The translations under genes were made by a program, and so were the position numbers. The notes beneath the pieces were generated by a model that saw only the letters and a list, made by a program, of their open reading frames with translations, searched no databases and had not been told where the DNA came from. A stretch of DNA of 64,000 nt from Romboutsia sp. CE17 (GTDB lineage: Bacteria; Bacillota; Clostridia; Peptostreptococcales; Peptostreptococcaceae): positions 1,426,001 through 1,490,000 of the forward strand of contig NZ_CP051144.1 in the NCBI RefSeq assembly GCF_012317385.1. The letters are read 5' to 3'. Shown here one piece after another: positions 25,561 through 34,285 of the stretch; position 1 is the first letter of the stretch, and each line of letters begins with the position of its first letter.

Positions 25561-27479
25561 GCTAATTCAAAAGCACCAGTATAAAGTTGATAATACTTAC
25601 CAGCTTTAGCTATCAGTGATTGATGATTTCCTCTTTCGATTATTCTACCAAGTTCAAGTACCATTATAGCATCTGAGTTTCTAACAGTAGATAATCTATG
25701 AGCTATTACAAAAGTAGTACGTCCATGCATTAATCTATCCATACCATCTTGAACTAGATGTTCTGTACGAGTATCTATACTACTTGTTGCTTCATCAAGT
25801 ATAAGAACTGGTGGATCTGCTATAGCTGCACGAGCTATAGATAGTAACTGTCTTTGTCCTTGACTTAAATTTGATCCATCTCCTGTAAGTACTGTATCGT
25901 ATCCTTGAGGTAATCTTGTGATGAAGCCATCAGCATTAGCTAGTTTTGCTGCTGCAATTACTTCTTCATCTGTTGCATCTAATTTTCCGTATCTTATATT
26001 ATCTGCTACAGTACCTGTAAATAAATGCGTATCTTGTAATACAATTCCTAAACTACGTCTAAGATCTGCTTTTTTAATTTTATTTATATTTATACCATCA
26101 TATCTAATCTTACCATCTTGTATATCATAGAAACGGTTAATTAAATTTGTTATTGTAGTTTTTCCAGCACCTGTAGATCCAACGAAAGCTACTTTTTGAC
26201 CTGGTTCTGCATATAGTTTTATATTGTGAAGTATTGTTTTTTCTTCATTGTATCCAAAGTCTACATCATTAAATACAACATCACCTTGTAATTTAGTAAG
26301 TGTAACCGTTCCATCACTGTGAGGATGTTTCCATGCCCAAATTCCTGTATGTTCTTCACACTCTTCTATATTACCTTGTTCATCTTCTCTAGCATTTATT
26401 AAAGTAACATATCCCTCATCTACCTCTGGCTCTTCATCTAATAAGCTAAATACCCTCTCTGCACCTGCTAAAGCCATGACAACACTGTTAAGTTGTTGAC
26501 TTACCTGACTTATTGGCTGAGAGAAACTTTTGTTAAGCTGTAAGAATGATGCAAGAGTACCTAAAGTGAATGAGCCAACTCCTGATATAGCTAAAATCGA
26601 ACCAAGTATTGCACAAGCAACATAACTTAAGTTACCTAAATTTACGTTTATAGGCATAAGTACATTTGCAAAAGCATTAGCATTATTAGCACTATCAAAT
26701 AATTGTTCATTAAGTTTATTGAAATCTTTTATACTTTCTTCTTCATGGCAGAATACTTTAATAACTTTTTGACCTTCCATCATCTCTTCTATAAATCCAT
26801 TAAGTTCACCTATAGATTTTTGTTGTTTAATGAAGTAAGAACCAGCTTTTCCTGCAACTTTTCCAGTTGTAAATATCATAATAGATACCATTATAATCGT
26901 AAGTATTGTAAGTGGTATATTTAAAATTACCATACTTATGAACACACTCACTATAGTCACAGCTGAGTTTACAAGCTGAGGCATACTTTGACCTATCATT
27001 TGACGAAGTGTATCTATATCATTTGTATAAACACTCATTATATCACCATGGGCATGAGTATCAAAATATTTTATAGGTAGACTTTCCATATGAGTGAAAA
27101 GATCTATACGTATTTTTTTCATAGTACCTTGAGATACATTAACCATAATTCTATTGTAAGCATACATCATTAATGCACCTGATACGAAAAATGAAGCTAA
27201 TTTCATTATAGCAATTCCCAAAGGTCTAAAATCTGGATTTGATTGACCCATTAAAGGAAGAATATAATCATCAATTAAAGTTTGCATAAATAAAGTTCCC
27301 TTAACATTTACAAAGGCTGAACCAAATATACAAAGTAAAACTATTATACAGTGAGGTGCGTAATTTTTTAATATTATTCCCATAAGCCTTTTTATAGTTT
27401 TTACAGGATTTTGTCCTTTAGGTCTTTGCATTTTTTCAGGCATAGGCTTCTTATTTTGCGATTTCATATTCTTCATCAT
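25557..27479 (-). CDS. ABC exporter half-transporter (second subunit)
   Basis: A 640-residue half-transporter with six transmembrane helices (about 35-330) and an ATPase domain: Walker A GSTGAGKTT, Q-loop VLQDTHLF, signature LSQGQRQL and Walker B VLILDEATSSID. An inserted segment of about 50 residues between the membrane and ATPase domains is typical of the YfiC/LmrD-type partner. Catalytic Glu is present here (DEATS). The gene overlaps its partner by 29 bases. Three closely spaced ATGs (27479, 27476, 27467) are possible starts because the GGGAG lies right before the first. It forms a heterodimeric multidrug-type exporter. Confidence 0.9.
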   Translation of the reverse strand: MMKNMKSQNKKPMPEKMQRPKGQNPVKTIKRLMGIILKNYAPHCIIVLLCIFGSAFVNVKGTLFMQTLIDDYILPLMGQSNPDFRPLGIAIMKLASFFVSGALMMYAYNRIMVNVSQGTMKKIRIDLFTHMESLPIKYFDTHAHGDIMSVYTNDIDTLRQMIGQSMPQLVNSAVTIVSVFISMVILNIPLTILTIIMVSIMIFTTGKVAGKAGSYFIKQQKSIGELNGFIEEMMEGQKVIKVFCHEEESIKDFNKLNEQLFDSANNANAFANVLMPINVNLGNLSYVACAILGSILAISGVGSFTLGTLASFLQLNKSFSQPISQVSQQLNSVVMALAGAERVFSLLDEEPEVDEGYVTLINAREDEQGNIEECEEHTGIWAWKHPHSDGTVTLTKLQGDVVFNDVDFGYNEEKTILHNIKLYAEPGQKVAFVGSTGAGKTTITNLINRFYDIQDGKIRYDGININKIKKADLRRSLGIVLQDTHLFTGTVADNIRYGKLDATDEEVIAAAKLANADGFITRLPQGYDTVLTGDGSNLSQGQRQLLSIARAAIADPPVLILDEATSSIDTRTEHLVQDGMDRLMHGRTTFVIAHRLSTVRNSDAIMVLELGRIIERGNHQSLIAKAGKYYQLYTGAFELA

Positions 27480-29196
27480 CTCCCTTCATTTGAGAACTAT
27501 AAACGTCAGCGTAAATTTCATTATTTTCAAGTAATTCTTCATGTGTACCTATTCCACTTATTTTACCATCATCTAAAACTATGATCTTATCTGCATCTTG
27601 AACACTTGATATACGTTGTGCAATTATAATTTTTGTTGTATTTGGTATTTCCTCTGCAAAAGCAGTTCTTATCTTAGCATCTGTTGCTGTATCTACTGCA
27701 CTTGTAGAGTCATCTAATATTAATATCTTCGGCTTTTTAAGTAGAGCTCTTGCAATACATAAACGTTGTTTTTGACCACCAGATACATTTGTACCACCTT
27801 GCTCAATATAAGTGTCATATCCATTTGGTAATGTATTTATAAACTCATCAGCACAAGCAAGCTCACAAGCTCTTATTATTTCTTCATCTGTGGCATTTTT
27901 ATCTCCCCAGCGAAGATTTTCTTTTATAGTTCCACTGAATAATACATTCTTTTGTAAAACTACTGAAACTTCATTTCTTAAAGTTTCTATATCATAGCTT
28001 CTTACATCTTTTCCACCTACAAAGACCGATCCTTCACTAACATCATATAAACGAGATATTAAGTTCACTAAACTTGATTTTGAAGAACCAGTTCCACCTA
28101 TTATTCCAATAGTTTCACCTGATTTTATGTGTAAATCTATATTTTGAAGCACATATTTTTTACTTCCTTTTTTGTAAGCAAAATTAACATTGTTGAAGTC
28201 TATATCTCCATTTTCTACTTTAAAATCTGGATTATCTGAATTAGTTAAATCACTGCTTTCTTCTAAAACTTCAGCAATACGCTCTGCTGATGCTTTTGAC
28301 ATTGTAATCATAACAAATATCATAGACATCATCATTAAACTCATCATTATACTCATGATATAACTAAATAAACTTACTAGTTCTCCTGTAGTTAAGCTTC
28401 CACCCACTATCATATTTGCACCAAACCATGATAAACCTAAGATACATCCATACACTGCTAGCATCATAGCTGGCATATTGAATGCTAAAATACTTTCCGC
28501 TTTTACAAATAATTTATAAACATTGTCTGCTGCTGTTTCAAACTTTTTAACTTCATAATCTTCTCTTACATAAGCTTTTACAACACGAATAGCATTTACA
28601 TTTTCTTGCACACTTGCATTTAAATTATCGTATTTTTTGAATACTTTCATAAATATCGGATGGGCATTTGATATGATTAGTGCCAAACATATTCCTAAAA
28701 ATGCTATTGCTATAAGGAATATTAAACTAAGTTTTGGGCTTATGGTAAATGACATTATTAATGCCATTATTAGCATCATCGGTGCTCTGAAGCACAGACG
28801 TAGAATCATTTGGTATGAATTCTGAACATTTGTAACATCTGTTGTCATACGTGTTACTAATCCTGCTGTCGAGTATTTGTCTATATTTGAAAATGAAAAA
28901 CTTTGTATATTTTCATACATTGATTTTCTTAAATTTTTCGCAAATCCTGTACTCGCTAAAGCTGCATATTTACCACTTAGTACTCCAAATAGTAATGAAA
29001 TTGCAGCCATAACAACCATTATACCCCCTACTATAAATACATGATTCATATCTCCTGCTGAAACACCTTTATCAATTATAGATGACATTAACATTGGAAT
29101 TAATAACTCCATTATTACTTCACCTATAATAAATGTCGGTGCTAATATTGATGCTTTTTTATACTCTTTAACTTGAGTAGCTAAAGTTTTTAGCAT
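27451..29196 (-). CDS. ABC exporter half-transporter (first subunit)
   Basis: A 581-residue half-transporter with six transmembrane helices and an ATPase domain. Walker A reads GGTGSSKSS, the signature is VSGGQKQR, and Walker B is ILILDDSTSAVD, with Asp instead of the catalytic Glu. This degenerate site is the hallmark of the BmrC/LmrC-type subunit of heterodimeric exporters, with one active site formed with the partner gene. AAGGAGGAG precedes the ATG. The MarR gene upstream probably controls it. Confidence 0.92.
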   Translation of the reverse strand: MLKTLATQVKEYKKASILAPTFIIGEVIMELLIPMLMSSIIDKGVSAGDMNHVFIVGGIMVVMAAISLLFGVLSGKYAALASTGFAKNLRKSMYENIQSFSFSNIDKYSTAGLVTRMTTDVTNVQNSYQMILRLCFRAPMMLIMALIMSFTISPKLSLIFLIAIAFLGICLALIISNAHPIFMKVFKKYDNLNASVQENVNAIRVVKAYVREDYEVKKFETAADNVYKLFVKAESILAFNMPAMMLAVYGCILGLSWFGANMIVGGSLTTGELVSLFSYIMSIMMSLMMMSMIFVMITMSKASAERIAEVLEESSDLTNSDNPDFKVENGDIDFNNVNFAYKKGSKKYVLQNIDLHIKSGETIGIIGGTGSSKSSLVNLISRLYDVSEGSVFVGGKDVRSYDIETLRNEVSVVLQKNVLFSGTIKENLRWGDKNATDEEIIRACELACADEFINTLPNGYDTYIEQGGTNVSGGQKQRLCIARALLKKPKILILDDSTSAVDTATDAKIRTAFAEEIPNTTKIIIAQRISSVQDADKIIVLDDGKISGIGTHEELLENNEIYADVYSSQMKGDDEEYEIAK

Positions 29197-29282
29197 AATG
29201 ACTCCTCCTTATAAGTATATATTTAATTTTGAATTATCCTAACAACATGTATTTTTTTAAAGCTACCATTGCCGGTAGCTTA

Positions 29283-29729
29283 TTATTCACCTAATTTTTT
29301 CTTTATTTTTTTCATGACCTTAAAAAACACTTCTAACTCTTCTTCTGTAATTCCTTCTCTAAGTTTCTTATCATGTTTTTCAATTTCTCTATGAATCTCA
29401 TTCTGAATTTCAGATGCTTTTTTAGTTAAAACTATTTTTTTCAACCTTGCATCATAAGATACCGGCTGTCTAATAATTAGATCATTCTTCTCCATAAGTT
29501 GTAAAATACCAGTAGCTGTTGAACGTCTAATAGAAAATTCTTCTTCTAAATCCCTTTGAAATACATCCTGCCCTTCATGGTCACTTAAATAAACTATGAC
29601 CCATTTTTGAACACATGTTAAATTCTTCATTTTTTCATGAATAGGTAATTTGTCAAAATCTCTTTTTATAAGATTATGAACAGTTTTTATTTCAAGTCCA
29701 ATTAATTTTTCTTTTTCTATTTTAAACAC
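29283..29729 (-). CDS. MarR-family transcriptional regulator
   Basis: A 148-residue winged-helix protein. The helix-turn-helix is about residues 60-85 (VFQRDLEEEFSIRRSTATGILQLMEK), followed by the wing with the conserved D-x-R (SYDARLKKI). It probably represses its own operon with the two exporter genes. The start is taken as GTG at 29729; its ribosome site is weak, and the operator palindrome lies directly upstream. A hairpin (AGCTACC..GGTAGCT, 29261-29280) just after the stop has only a short T tract and may partly attenuate the exporter genes. Confidence 0.88.
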   Translation of the reverse strand: MFKIEKEKLIGLEIKTVHNLIKRDFDKLPIHEKMKNLTCVQKWVIVYLSDHEGQDVFQRDLEEEFSIRRSTATGILQLMEKNDLIIRQPVSYDARLKKIVLTKKASEIQNEIHREIEKHDKKLREGITEEELEVFFKVMKKIKKKLGE

Positions 29730-29737
29730 CTCATTTA

Positions 29738-29753
29738 TGTTAGGACGCTAACA
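29738..29753. promoter_or_regulatory. probable MarR operator
   Basis: A perfect inverted repeat, TGTTAG-GACG-CTAACA, lies nine bases upstream of the MarR start. The TTAG..CTAA form is typical of MarR/SlyA sites. A single TGTTAG half-site recurs upstream of the first exporter gene near 29239-29246. Confidence 0.6.
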
Positions 29754-29857
29754 TTATATTCCTTACTTAATTTAATGTCAAGTTATCATTATATTATTTT
29801 TATAATGATAATTTCACTTCAAAACATATTCAAAGTTGATATAATATCTTTTTAATT

Positions 29858-29888
29858 AAAAAAGATGCTAAAATTAATTAGCACCTTT
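29858..29888 (-). terminator. terminator of the molybdenum cofactor operon
   Basis: Read leftward, AGGTGCTAA pairs with TTAGCATCT, followed by a T run. Confidence 0.75.
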
Positions 29889-29907
29889 AAAAACTATTAT
29901 TTAATAT

Positions 29908-30927
29908 TTATATTTTTGCAAAATTACAAGCTGGGTAAGTACAAACATCACATTGCATACAAAGTCCACCGTGACCATATGCTGCTATATCAGCTTTTGT
30001 TAACTTTTCATCAATTAAAAGTCTTGGTAATATTACATCAAACACAGTAGTTTTATTATACATAGCACATCCTGGTATACCCATTATTGGTACTTCACCA
30101 TAATATGCTAATAAGAACATTGCTCCAGGAAGTATTGGAGAACCATAAGTTACTAATTCTCCTCCACACTCTTTTATAGCTGTAGGTGTTACATCATCTG
30201 GATCTACACTCATACCACCAGTACAACAAATAAGTTCTGCACCTTCATTTATAAAATTCATAATAGCTTCTTTTATCATTTCTTTGTCATCTGGGCATAT
30301 TACCTGTCCCATTACTTCACAATTATATTTTTCTAACTTCCCTTTTATAACTGGGCCAAACTTGTCTACTATTCTCTTATGATATACTTCATTTCCAGTT
30401 GTTACTATACCTACTTTTTTAGGTTTAAATGGAAGCACATTTACTATTTTTCTTCCACTTAGCACTTCTTTTGCTTTTTCTAATTTTTCTTCTTCTATCA
30501 GTAATGGTATTACCCTTGTTCCAGCAACTTTTGTTCCTTTTTTCACTTCAAAATTGTTATGAAGTGTCGCCATCATTATATCATCTATAGAGTTAAGCTC
30601 AAATAGTGCATTTACATCTATTTTAAGTAATCCATCTATACTTGATATAAAGTCGATTTTCCCCTCTTTTATTTCACTAAACTCTAAATTTTCTCCAGCT
30701 GCTATATCTTTTAAATATAAAGCTCCATCATTTTCATGCATCATACCCTCTTGTTTTTCCCATACATATAGATTATCTTTTCCTAATGATAGTAAAACTG
30801 GTATATCTTCTTCTTTAACTACATGACCTTTCTTAAATTTTCTACCTTTAAATTCTCCTGGTAAAATTTGAGTTATATCATGGCATAATACTTGTCCCAC
30901 AGCGTCTACAGTTTTTATTTTTTTCAT
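29908..30927 (-). CDS. molybdopterin-binding protein of the Mo-hydroxylase accessory type
   Basis: A 339-residue protein with a MoaB/MoeA-type molybdopterin-binding domain in its second half: VGIVTTGNEVY near 172-182, then LICCTGGMSVDPDDVTPTAI near 235-254 and a PGAMFLL segment. The N-terminal half is specific to this subfamily and resembles proteins coded beside selenium-dependent molybdenum hydroxylases. The last 20 residues hold four cysteines (C-x2-C-x2-C-x4-C), a possible metal or selenium site. It overlaps the MocA-like gene by four bases. A cofactor-insertion role is inferred from the neighbours. Confidence 0.82.
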   Translation of the reverse strand: MKKIKTVDAVGQVLCHDITQILPGEFKGRKFKKGHVVKEEDIPVLLSLGKDNLYVWEKQEGMMHENDGALYLKDIAAGENLEFSEIKEGKIDFISSIDGLLKIDVNALFELNSIDDIMMATLHNNFEVKKGTKVAGTRVIPLLIEEEKLEKAKEVLSGRKIVNVLPFKPKKVGIVTTGNEVYHKRIVDKFGPVIKGKLEKYNCEVMGQVICPDDKEMIKEAIMNFINEGAELICCTGGMSVDPDDVTPTAIKECGGELVTYGSPILPGAMFLLAYYGEVPIMGIPGCAMYNKTTVFDVILPRLLIDEKLTKADIAAYGHGGLCMQCDVCTYPACNFAKI

Positions 30928-31496
30928 TTCTGCTCTCCCCTTAATCTTTCATAGTCTTTTTTTGTATCTATATCAAATAACAGTTCATCATCTACTTCTA
31001 GATATATTATTTCAGAGCTGTTATTTATTATCTTTTTTCCCTTTTCATCATTTTTTAATAAAAGTAACTCTTCTTTTTTATTATATGGAAATATTACTGG
31101 ATTTCCTGTTCTATTATTAGACCTTGGAATAACAATTTTATCTTTATTTTCCTCAAATCTTTTTATAAGCATATTTATCATTTCACTTCTTATTTTAGGT
31201 TGATCTCCTACAAAGAACATATATCCATCACAGTTTGAACTATTTTTTATACCAAGCTTTATAGACTCACTTTGACCTATATCTGCATTATTATTTTTTA
31301 TACATTTAAAATTGTACTCTTTGCCTAATTTTAAAACTTCTCCATATTGACTTACCAAAGTAACTTCTTTAAAATTTGACTTACTAACTTCCTTAAATAC
31401 ATGTTCAATAATAGAAATCCCTTTATAATCTAATAATAACTTATTCTCTCCCATTCGCTTAGAAAAACCTGATGCCATTATAATTGCATTTACCAT
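30924..31496 (-). CDS. MocA/MobA-like molybdopterin nucleotidyltransferase
   Basis: A 190-residue NTP-transferase. The nucleotide-binding loop (IIMASGFSKRMGENKLLL, residues 5-22) has the expected Gly/Arg/Lys pattern; FFVGDQP near 94-100 supplies the metal-binding Asp. This is the MocA/YgfJ type, which attaches CMP to molybdopterin for hydroxylases. It is coupled to both neighbours (four-base overlap downstream, four bases from YqeC). CTP versus GTP use is inferred from context. Confidence 0.85.
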   Translation of the reverse strand: MVNAIIMASGFSKRMGENKLLLDYKGISIIEHVFKEVSKSNFKEVTLVSQYGEVLKLGKEYNFKCIKNNNADIGQSESIKLGIKNSSNCDGYMFFVGDQPKIRSEMINMLIKRFEENKDKIVIPRSNNRTGNPVIFPYNKKEELLLLKNDEKGKKIINNSSEIIYLEVDDELLFDIDTKKDYERLRGEQK

Positions 31497-31499
31497 ACA

Positions 31500-32219
31500 C
31501 TATCCCACCTTGTAATAGTTATTTTTTATACTTCCATAAAATATAACTATATTGTGATTTTCTTTATTTATAAGATTTATAAGGTCTAAAGCTATTTTTT
31601 CAAATTCTTCACTTTCAACCTTGTTTAAAAATAAGATTTTTTCTCCAAATGAATTTTTAAATAATCCATTCTTACTAAGAATAATATGTTTAAAGTGATT
31701 TAAGCCTACTTTTTCTTCATTAATATTAGTTAAGTCTAAAAACTCTTTTAAATTATGTATATTTTCACTATTTACATCCATACCATAAGATGTTATATCT
31801 AATATTCCTACTGTTTTTGTAGTTTTATGGTAAACAACAGGCTCATAATTTTTCCAACCCTTTAATTTCTTTTTTTTAGAACCATCACCTTCTATTAAAA
31901 TCAGATCAAAATAATTTTCTATTGTTTCTAATTCATTAGTCTCTAAACCAATAATCTTATTTTCGCTATTTATATATTTACCTACTACAGTCAGGCCATT
32001 ATTTTTATATAAGTTTATTTTTTTTATATCTTTCGTCATATAAATATTATCATATTGATTTTCTTTTGGCTTATATATCTTAGTTGTTGTCGTCATAAGT
32101 ACTCTACATTTATTTCTGTAATATTCTGAAAAATAATTTATAAAAGATGTTTTTCCCCCTGCTCCTACTACTGTTATAATTTCTTTTTTACTTATATCTA
32201 TAATATTTTCTAAAAACAT
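31500..32219 (-). CDS. yqeC: YqeC-like protein, selenium-dependent hydroxylase accessory factor
   Basis: A 239-residue protein with an N-terminal P-loop (TVVGAGGKTSFI, residues 16-27), the MTTTTKIYKP segment (near 42-51) and LILIEGDGSKKKKLKGW (near 106-122), the standard pattern of YqeC. The family is genetically linked to selenium-dependent molybdenum hydroxylases; its exact step is not established. Its usual partner YqeB is not in this window. A spacing of only four bases to MocA shows one operon. Confidence 0.85.
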   Translation of the reverse strand: MFLENIIDISKKEIITVVGAGGKTSFINYFSEYYRNKCRVLMTTTTKIYKPKENQYDNIYMTKDIKKINLYKNNGLTVVGKYINSENKIIGLETNELETIENYFDLILIEGDGSKKKKLKGWKNYEPVVYHKTTKTVGILDITSYGMDVNSENIHNLKEFLDLTNINEEKVGLNHFKHIILSKNGLFKNSFGEKILFLNKVESEEFEKIALDLINLINKENHNIVIFYGSIKNNYYKVG

Positions 32220-32249
32220 TTTTCACCTCTATTACTTATATAATAACAA

Positions 32250-32309
32250 AAAAAAGCTTATCTCAAAATAGATTTCCGCATAAAATCTTTATTTTAAGAT
32301 AAACTTTTT
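32250..32309 (-). terminator. terminator of the queT/FtsZ-like operon
   Basis: A long stem of AAAAAGTTTATCTTAAAATA with its near-complement ends in a T run read leftward. It sits after the FtsZ-like gene and before yqeC. Confidence 0.75.
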
Positions 32310-32312
32310 AAT

Positions 32313-33038
32313 TTAGTTACATATTAATCCTATTTTTATTTCATTATTAGTATCTTCTTTTAAGTAAAGAGAGAATATTATTTCATATGTAGAAGTAGAA
32401 TTTTCTTGTACCTTAGTCAATACTTCATTTAAAAGATCAAGTGATTCTTCTCCTTTAACCATTTCTACAAACATAATTCCCTTCTTTTCAGTAAAGTCAG
32501 ATTTAATTTCTTTTAAATTATTTAAAAGTTCTTCAGATATTTTATCCGATGTAAAACTCTTATCAAATGACTTATAAGAATATTTTAATCCTTGTTCTGT
32601 TGCAAATAATTCTTTTAAATCTGTTAGGTCTAAACTTACCATACAGTCATATGATACTGATTCTATCATCATATTCATTAAATTCATAATTTCACTACAA
32701 TTATCATCATTTATTATAAATTCTCGATTTAAACCTAATTCTTCTTTATGTTCTTTTTGTGAAGAGTTAAAACCTATACTTAATACTCTTCTCTCACCTG
32801 CCATAAATGATATTGCTTTTACTATATCTACTGCTCTTTTATCTAAAGTAGAGTAAGTTAATAGTAGTATATCTATACCATCTAATAATTGTCTAACATA
32901 TTCTTTATCTACGTCTTGATTAATATTTATTTTTTCAATATCAACATTATTTTTAACTACATTATATATAGAGTCTAGGTTTTTGATTCCTTCATTTCCT
33001 ATCCCTATTATTTTTGCATTTTTATTGATGTTTTCCAT
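32313..33038 (-). CDS. FtsZ-fold protein lacking the GTP-binding loop
   Basis: A 241-residue protein I place in the FtsZ/tubulin fold by pattern, not by high identity. The start (AKIIGIGNEGIKNLDSI) matches the first FtsZ strand and glycine loop; ILLLTYSTLDKRAVDIVKAISFMAGERRVLSIGF (57-90) occupies the place of the GGGTGTG tubulin signature and following helix; MIESVSYDCMVSLDLTDLKELF (124-145) matches the INxDFADV region; and the end (EMVKGEESLDLLNEVL..YEIIFSLYL..EIKIGLI) matches the FtsZ C-terminal domain order. The GTP-contacting glycines are gone, and the protein is about 100 residues shorter than FtsZ. It probably shares the preQ1-controlled transcript with queT. Its function is unknown. 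Confidence 0.55.
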   Translation of the reverse strand: MENINKNAKIIGIGNEGIKNLDSIYNVVKNNVDIEKININQDVDKEYVRQLLDGIDILLLTYSTLDKRAVDIVKAISFMAGERRVLSIGFNSSQKEHKEELGLNREFIINDDNCSEIMNLMNMMIESVSYDCMVSLDLTDLKELFATEQGLKYSYKSFDKSFTSDKISEELLNNLKEIKSDFTEKKGIMFVEMVKGEESLDLLNEVLTKVQENSTSTYEIIFSLYLKEDTNNEIKIGLICN

Positions 33039-33073
33039 TGTACTTCTCCTTATGGTTTTGTTTATTACTTTAA

Positions 33074-33574
33074 TTAAAACATATTCTTTAAATATTTTCC
33101 ATATTTATTATTTATAGCTTTAAATAAAGGTACACCTATTATAGTTACTACTACAAATTGACCAAATCCTACCTGTAACATAGTTATAAATAAAGGTATA
33201 TTAAAGAATATTTTTAATTGCGCTGCTACTATTATAGCATTTACTACAACTGGCCATAATGATGCTACTAAAACCATTCCCTTTTTATCTTTCATATATT
33301 TTCCTGTTAAATATACTAAGTATACACTTATAAATGTTGCTATTGTACCAAATATTATGTCTGGAACTCCATAAGGACCTAGTATATTTGCTAAAAAACA
33401 TCCTAATGTTAATCCTACTATATATCTTTTATTTATAAGTGGTAATAAAGTCATCACTTCAGATAGTCTAAATTGTATTGGTCCATAAGCTATAAATGAT
33501 AATGCTAATGTTATTGTTGCATATAAAGCTGCTACTATTGCAGTTGTTGTCAAAGCTTTTGTTTTCTTAGTCAT
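33074..33574 (-). CDS. queT: QueT, queuosine precursor transporter (ECF S component)
   Basis: A 166-residue membrane protein with five to six hydrophobic helices. The pattern FRLSEVMTLLPLI near residues 36-48, G-x-LGCFLANILGPYGVPDIIFG near 56-78 and WPVVVNA near 107-113 is that of QueT, the substrate-specific subunit that takes up queuine/preQ1-type bases with a shared ECF energising module. The ECF ATPases are not nearby. The preQ1 riboswitch about 100 bases upstream confirms the assignment. AGGAGG lies before the ATG. Confidence 0.93.
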   Translation of the reverse strand: MTKKTKALTTTAIVAALYATITLALSFIAYGPIQFRLSEVMTLLPLINKRYIVGLTLGCFLANILGPYGVPDIIFGTIATFISVYLVYLTGKYMKDKKGMVLVASLWPVVVNAIIVAAQLKIFFNIPLFITMLQVGFGQFVVVTIIGVPLFKAINNKYGKYLKNMF

Positions 33575-33674
33575 TTTTTCCTCCTAATATTTCTTATATA
33601 TTTAGAGTTACTTATATAAGATTCTTTTATTCAATTTTTAATATAAATTTATGTTTATGTGAATTTTAGCACAT

Positions 33675-33779
33675 AAAAAAACCGTGGAAAATCCACGGCA
33701 TTTGCACAAAATCATAACATTCATCAAAATGCATTTTACCGTAGTTTTATTTATAGACAGGAGGTTTACGAACTGTCTT
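33675..33779 (-). ncRNA. preQ1-I riboswitch with terminator
   Basis: Read leftward, GACAG (33776-33772) and CTGTC (33759-33755) close a stem whose loop is TTCGTAAACCTC. An A-rich tail ATAAATAAAACTACGG follows, the layout of preQ1 class I aptamers. The tail CTACGG can pair with CCGTGG of the terminator 5' arm; when the ligand locks the tail into the pseudoknot, the terminator (CCGTGGA..TCCACGG plus a T run, about 33698-33675) forms. This is an OFF switch for queT. Confidence 0.9.
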
Positions 33780-33897
33780 ATAAGTTTAGTAGATATTATA
33801 TAATATTTTTATTTCAAATACAATAATATTATTACAAAGTAATATATTTATTTTAATTTCATATTATTAAATAAGTATATTTATAACTGGAGGCAAT

Positions 33898-34268
33898 ATG
33901 GGCAGAAGTAATAGTAATTCAAATTATCCATGTAATTTAGATAAATATTGTAATAATATTACTAATCAATATTTATTTTTAGCCTCTATTTACTCAGCTA
34001 TTATTTCTGAAGAAATAGAAGATGATGAAGCTTTAGGAATCTTAGGCACTTTCTTAATAGTTCTAGGCGAAGAAATTTCACTAGCTTCTGAATTACGTAT
34101 TTTTGTAAATCTCAATTTCAAAATGAGAATAATGAAGAAGAACAAATTGAAGATGTATTTGACAGATGCAGCTCTAAAAGTAAGTTAAGGCCTAAGGTAA
34201 AAAAAGTTAGAAAAAAAATAAGAAAAAAAAGCCAACTAAACCAAAGAGATAGTAAATATATATTTTAA
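33898..34268 (+). pseudogene. small conserved-looking protein with a one-base frameshift in a T run
   Basis: From the ATG at 33898 (GGAGG upstream) the frame reads about 68 residues: a Ser/Asn/Cys-rich start, a helix (NQYLFLASIYSAIISEEI) and ILGTFLIVLGEEISLASELRIF. After TTTTT (34100-34104) the frame gives an unnatural ending at 34188, while the alternate frame continues as CKSQFQNENNEEEQIEDVFDRC and then a Lys/Arg-rich tail to TAA 34268. One extra T would restore a 123-residue protein. It may be a mutation, a phase-variable tract, a sequencing error or ribosomal slippage. I do not know the family; it sits just before the sugar nucleotidyltransferase gene. Confidence 0.5.
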
Positions 34269-34285
34269 TGTAGGGAGAGTATTTT

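Noticed and set aside
29261-29280. Terminator between the MarR gene and the ABC exporter genes
   Set aside because: The hairpin is good but only three T follow on the transcribed strand; I treat it as at most a partial attenuator and keep the genes as one operon.
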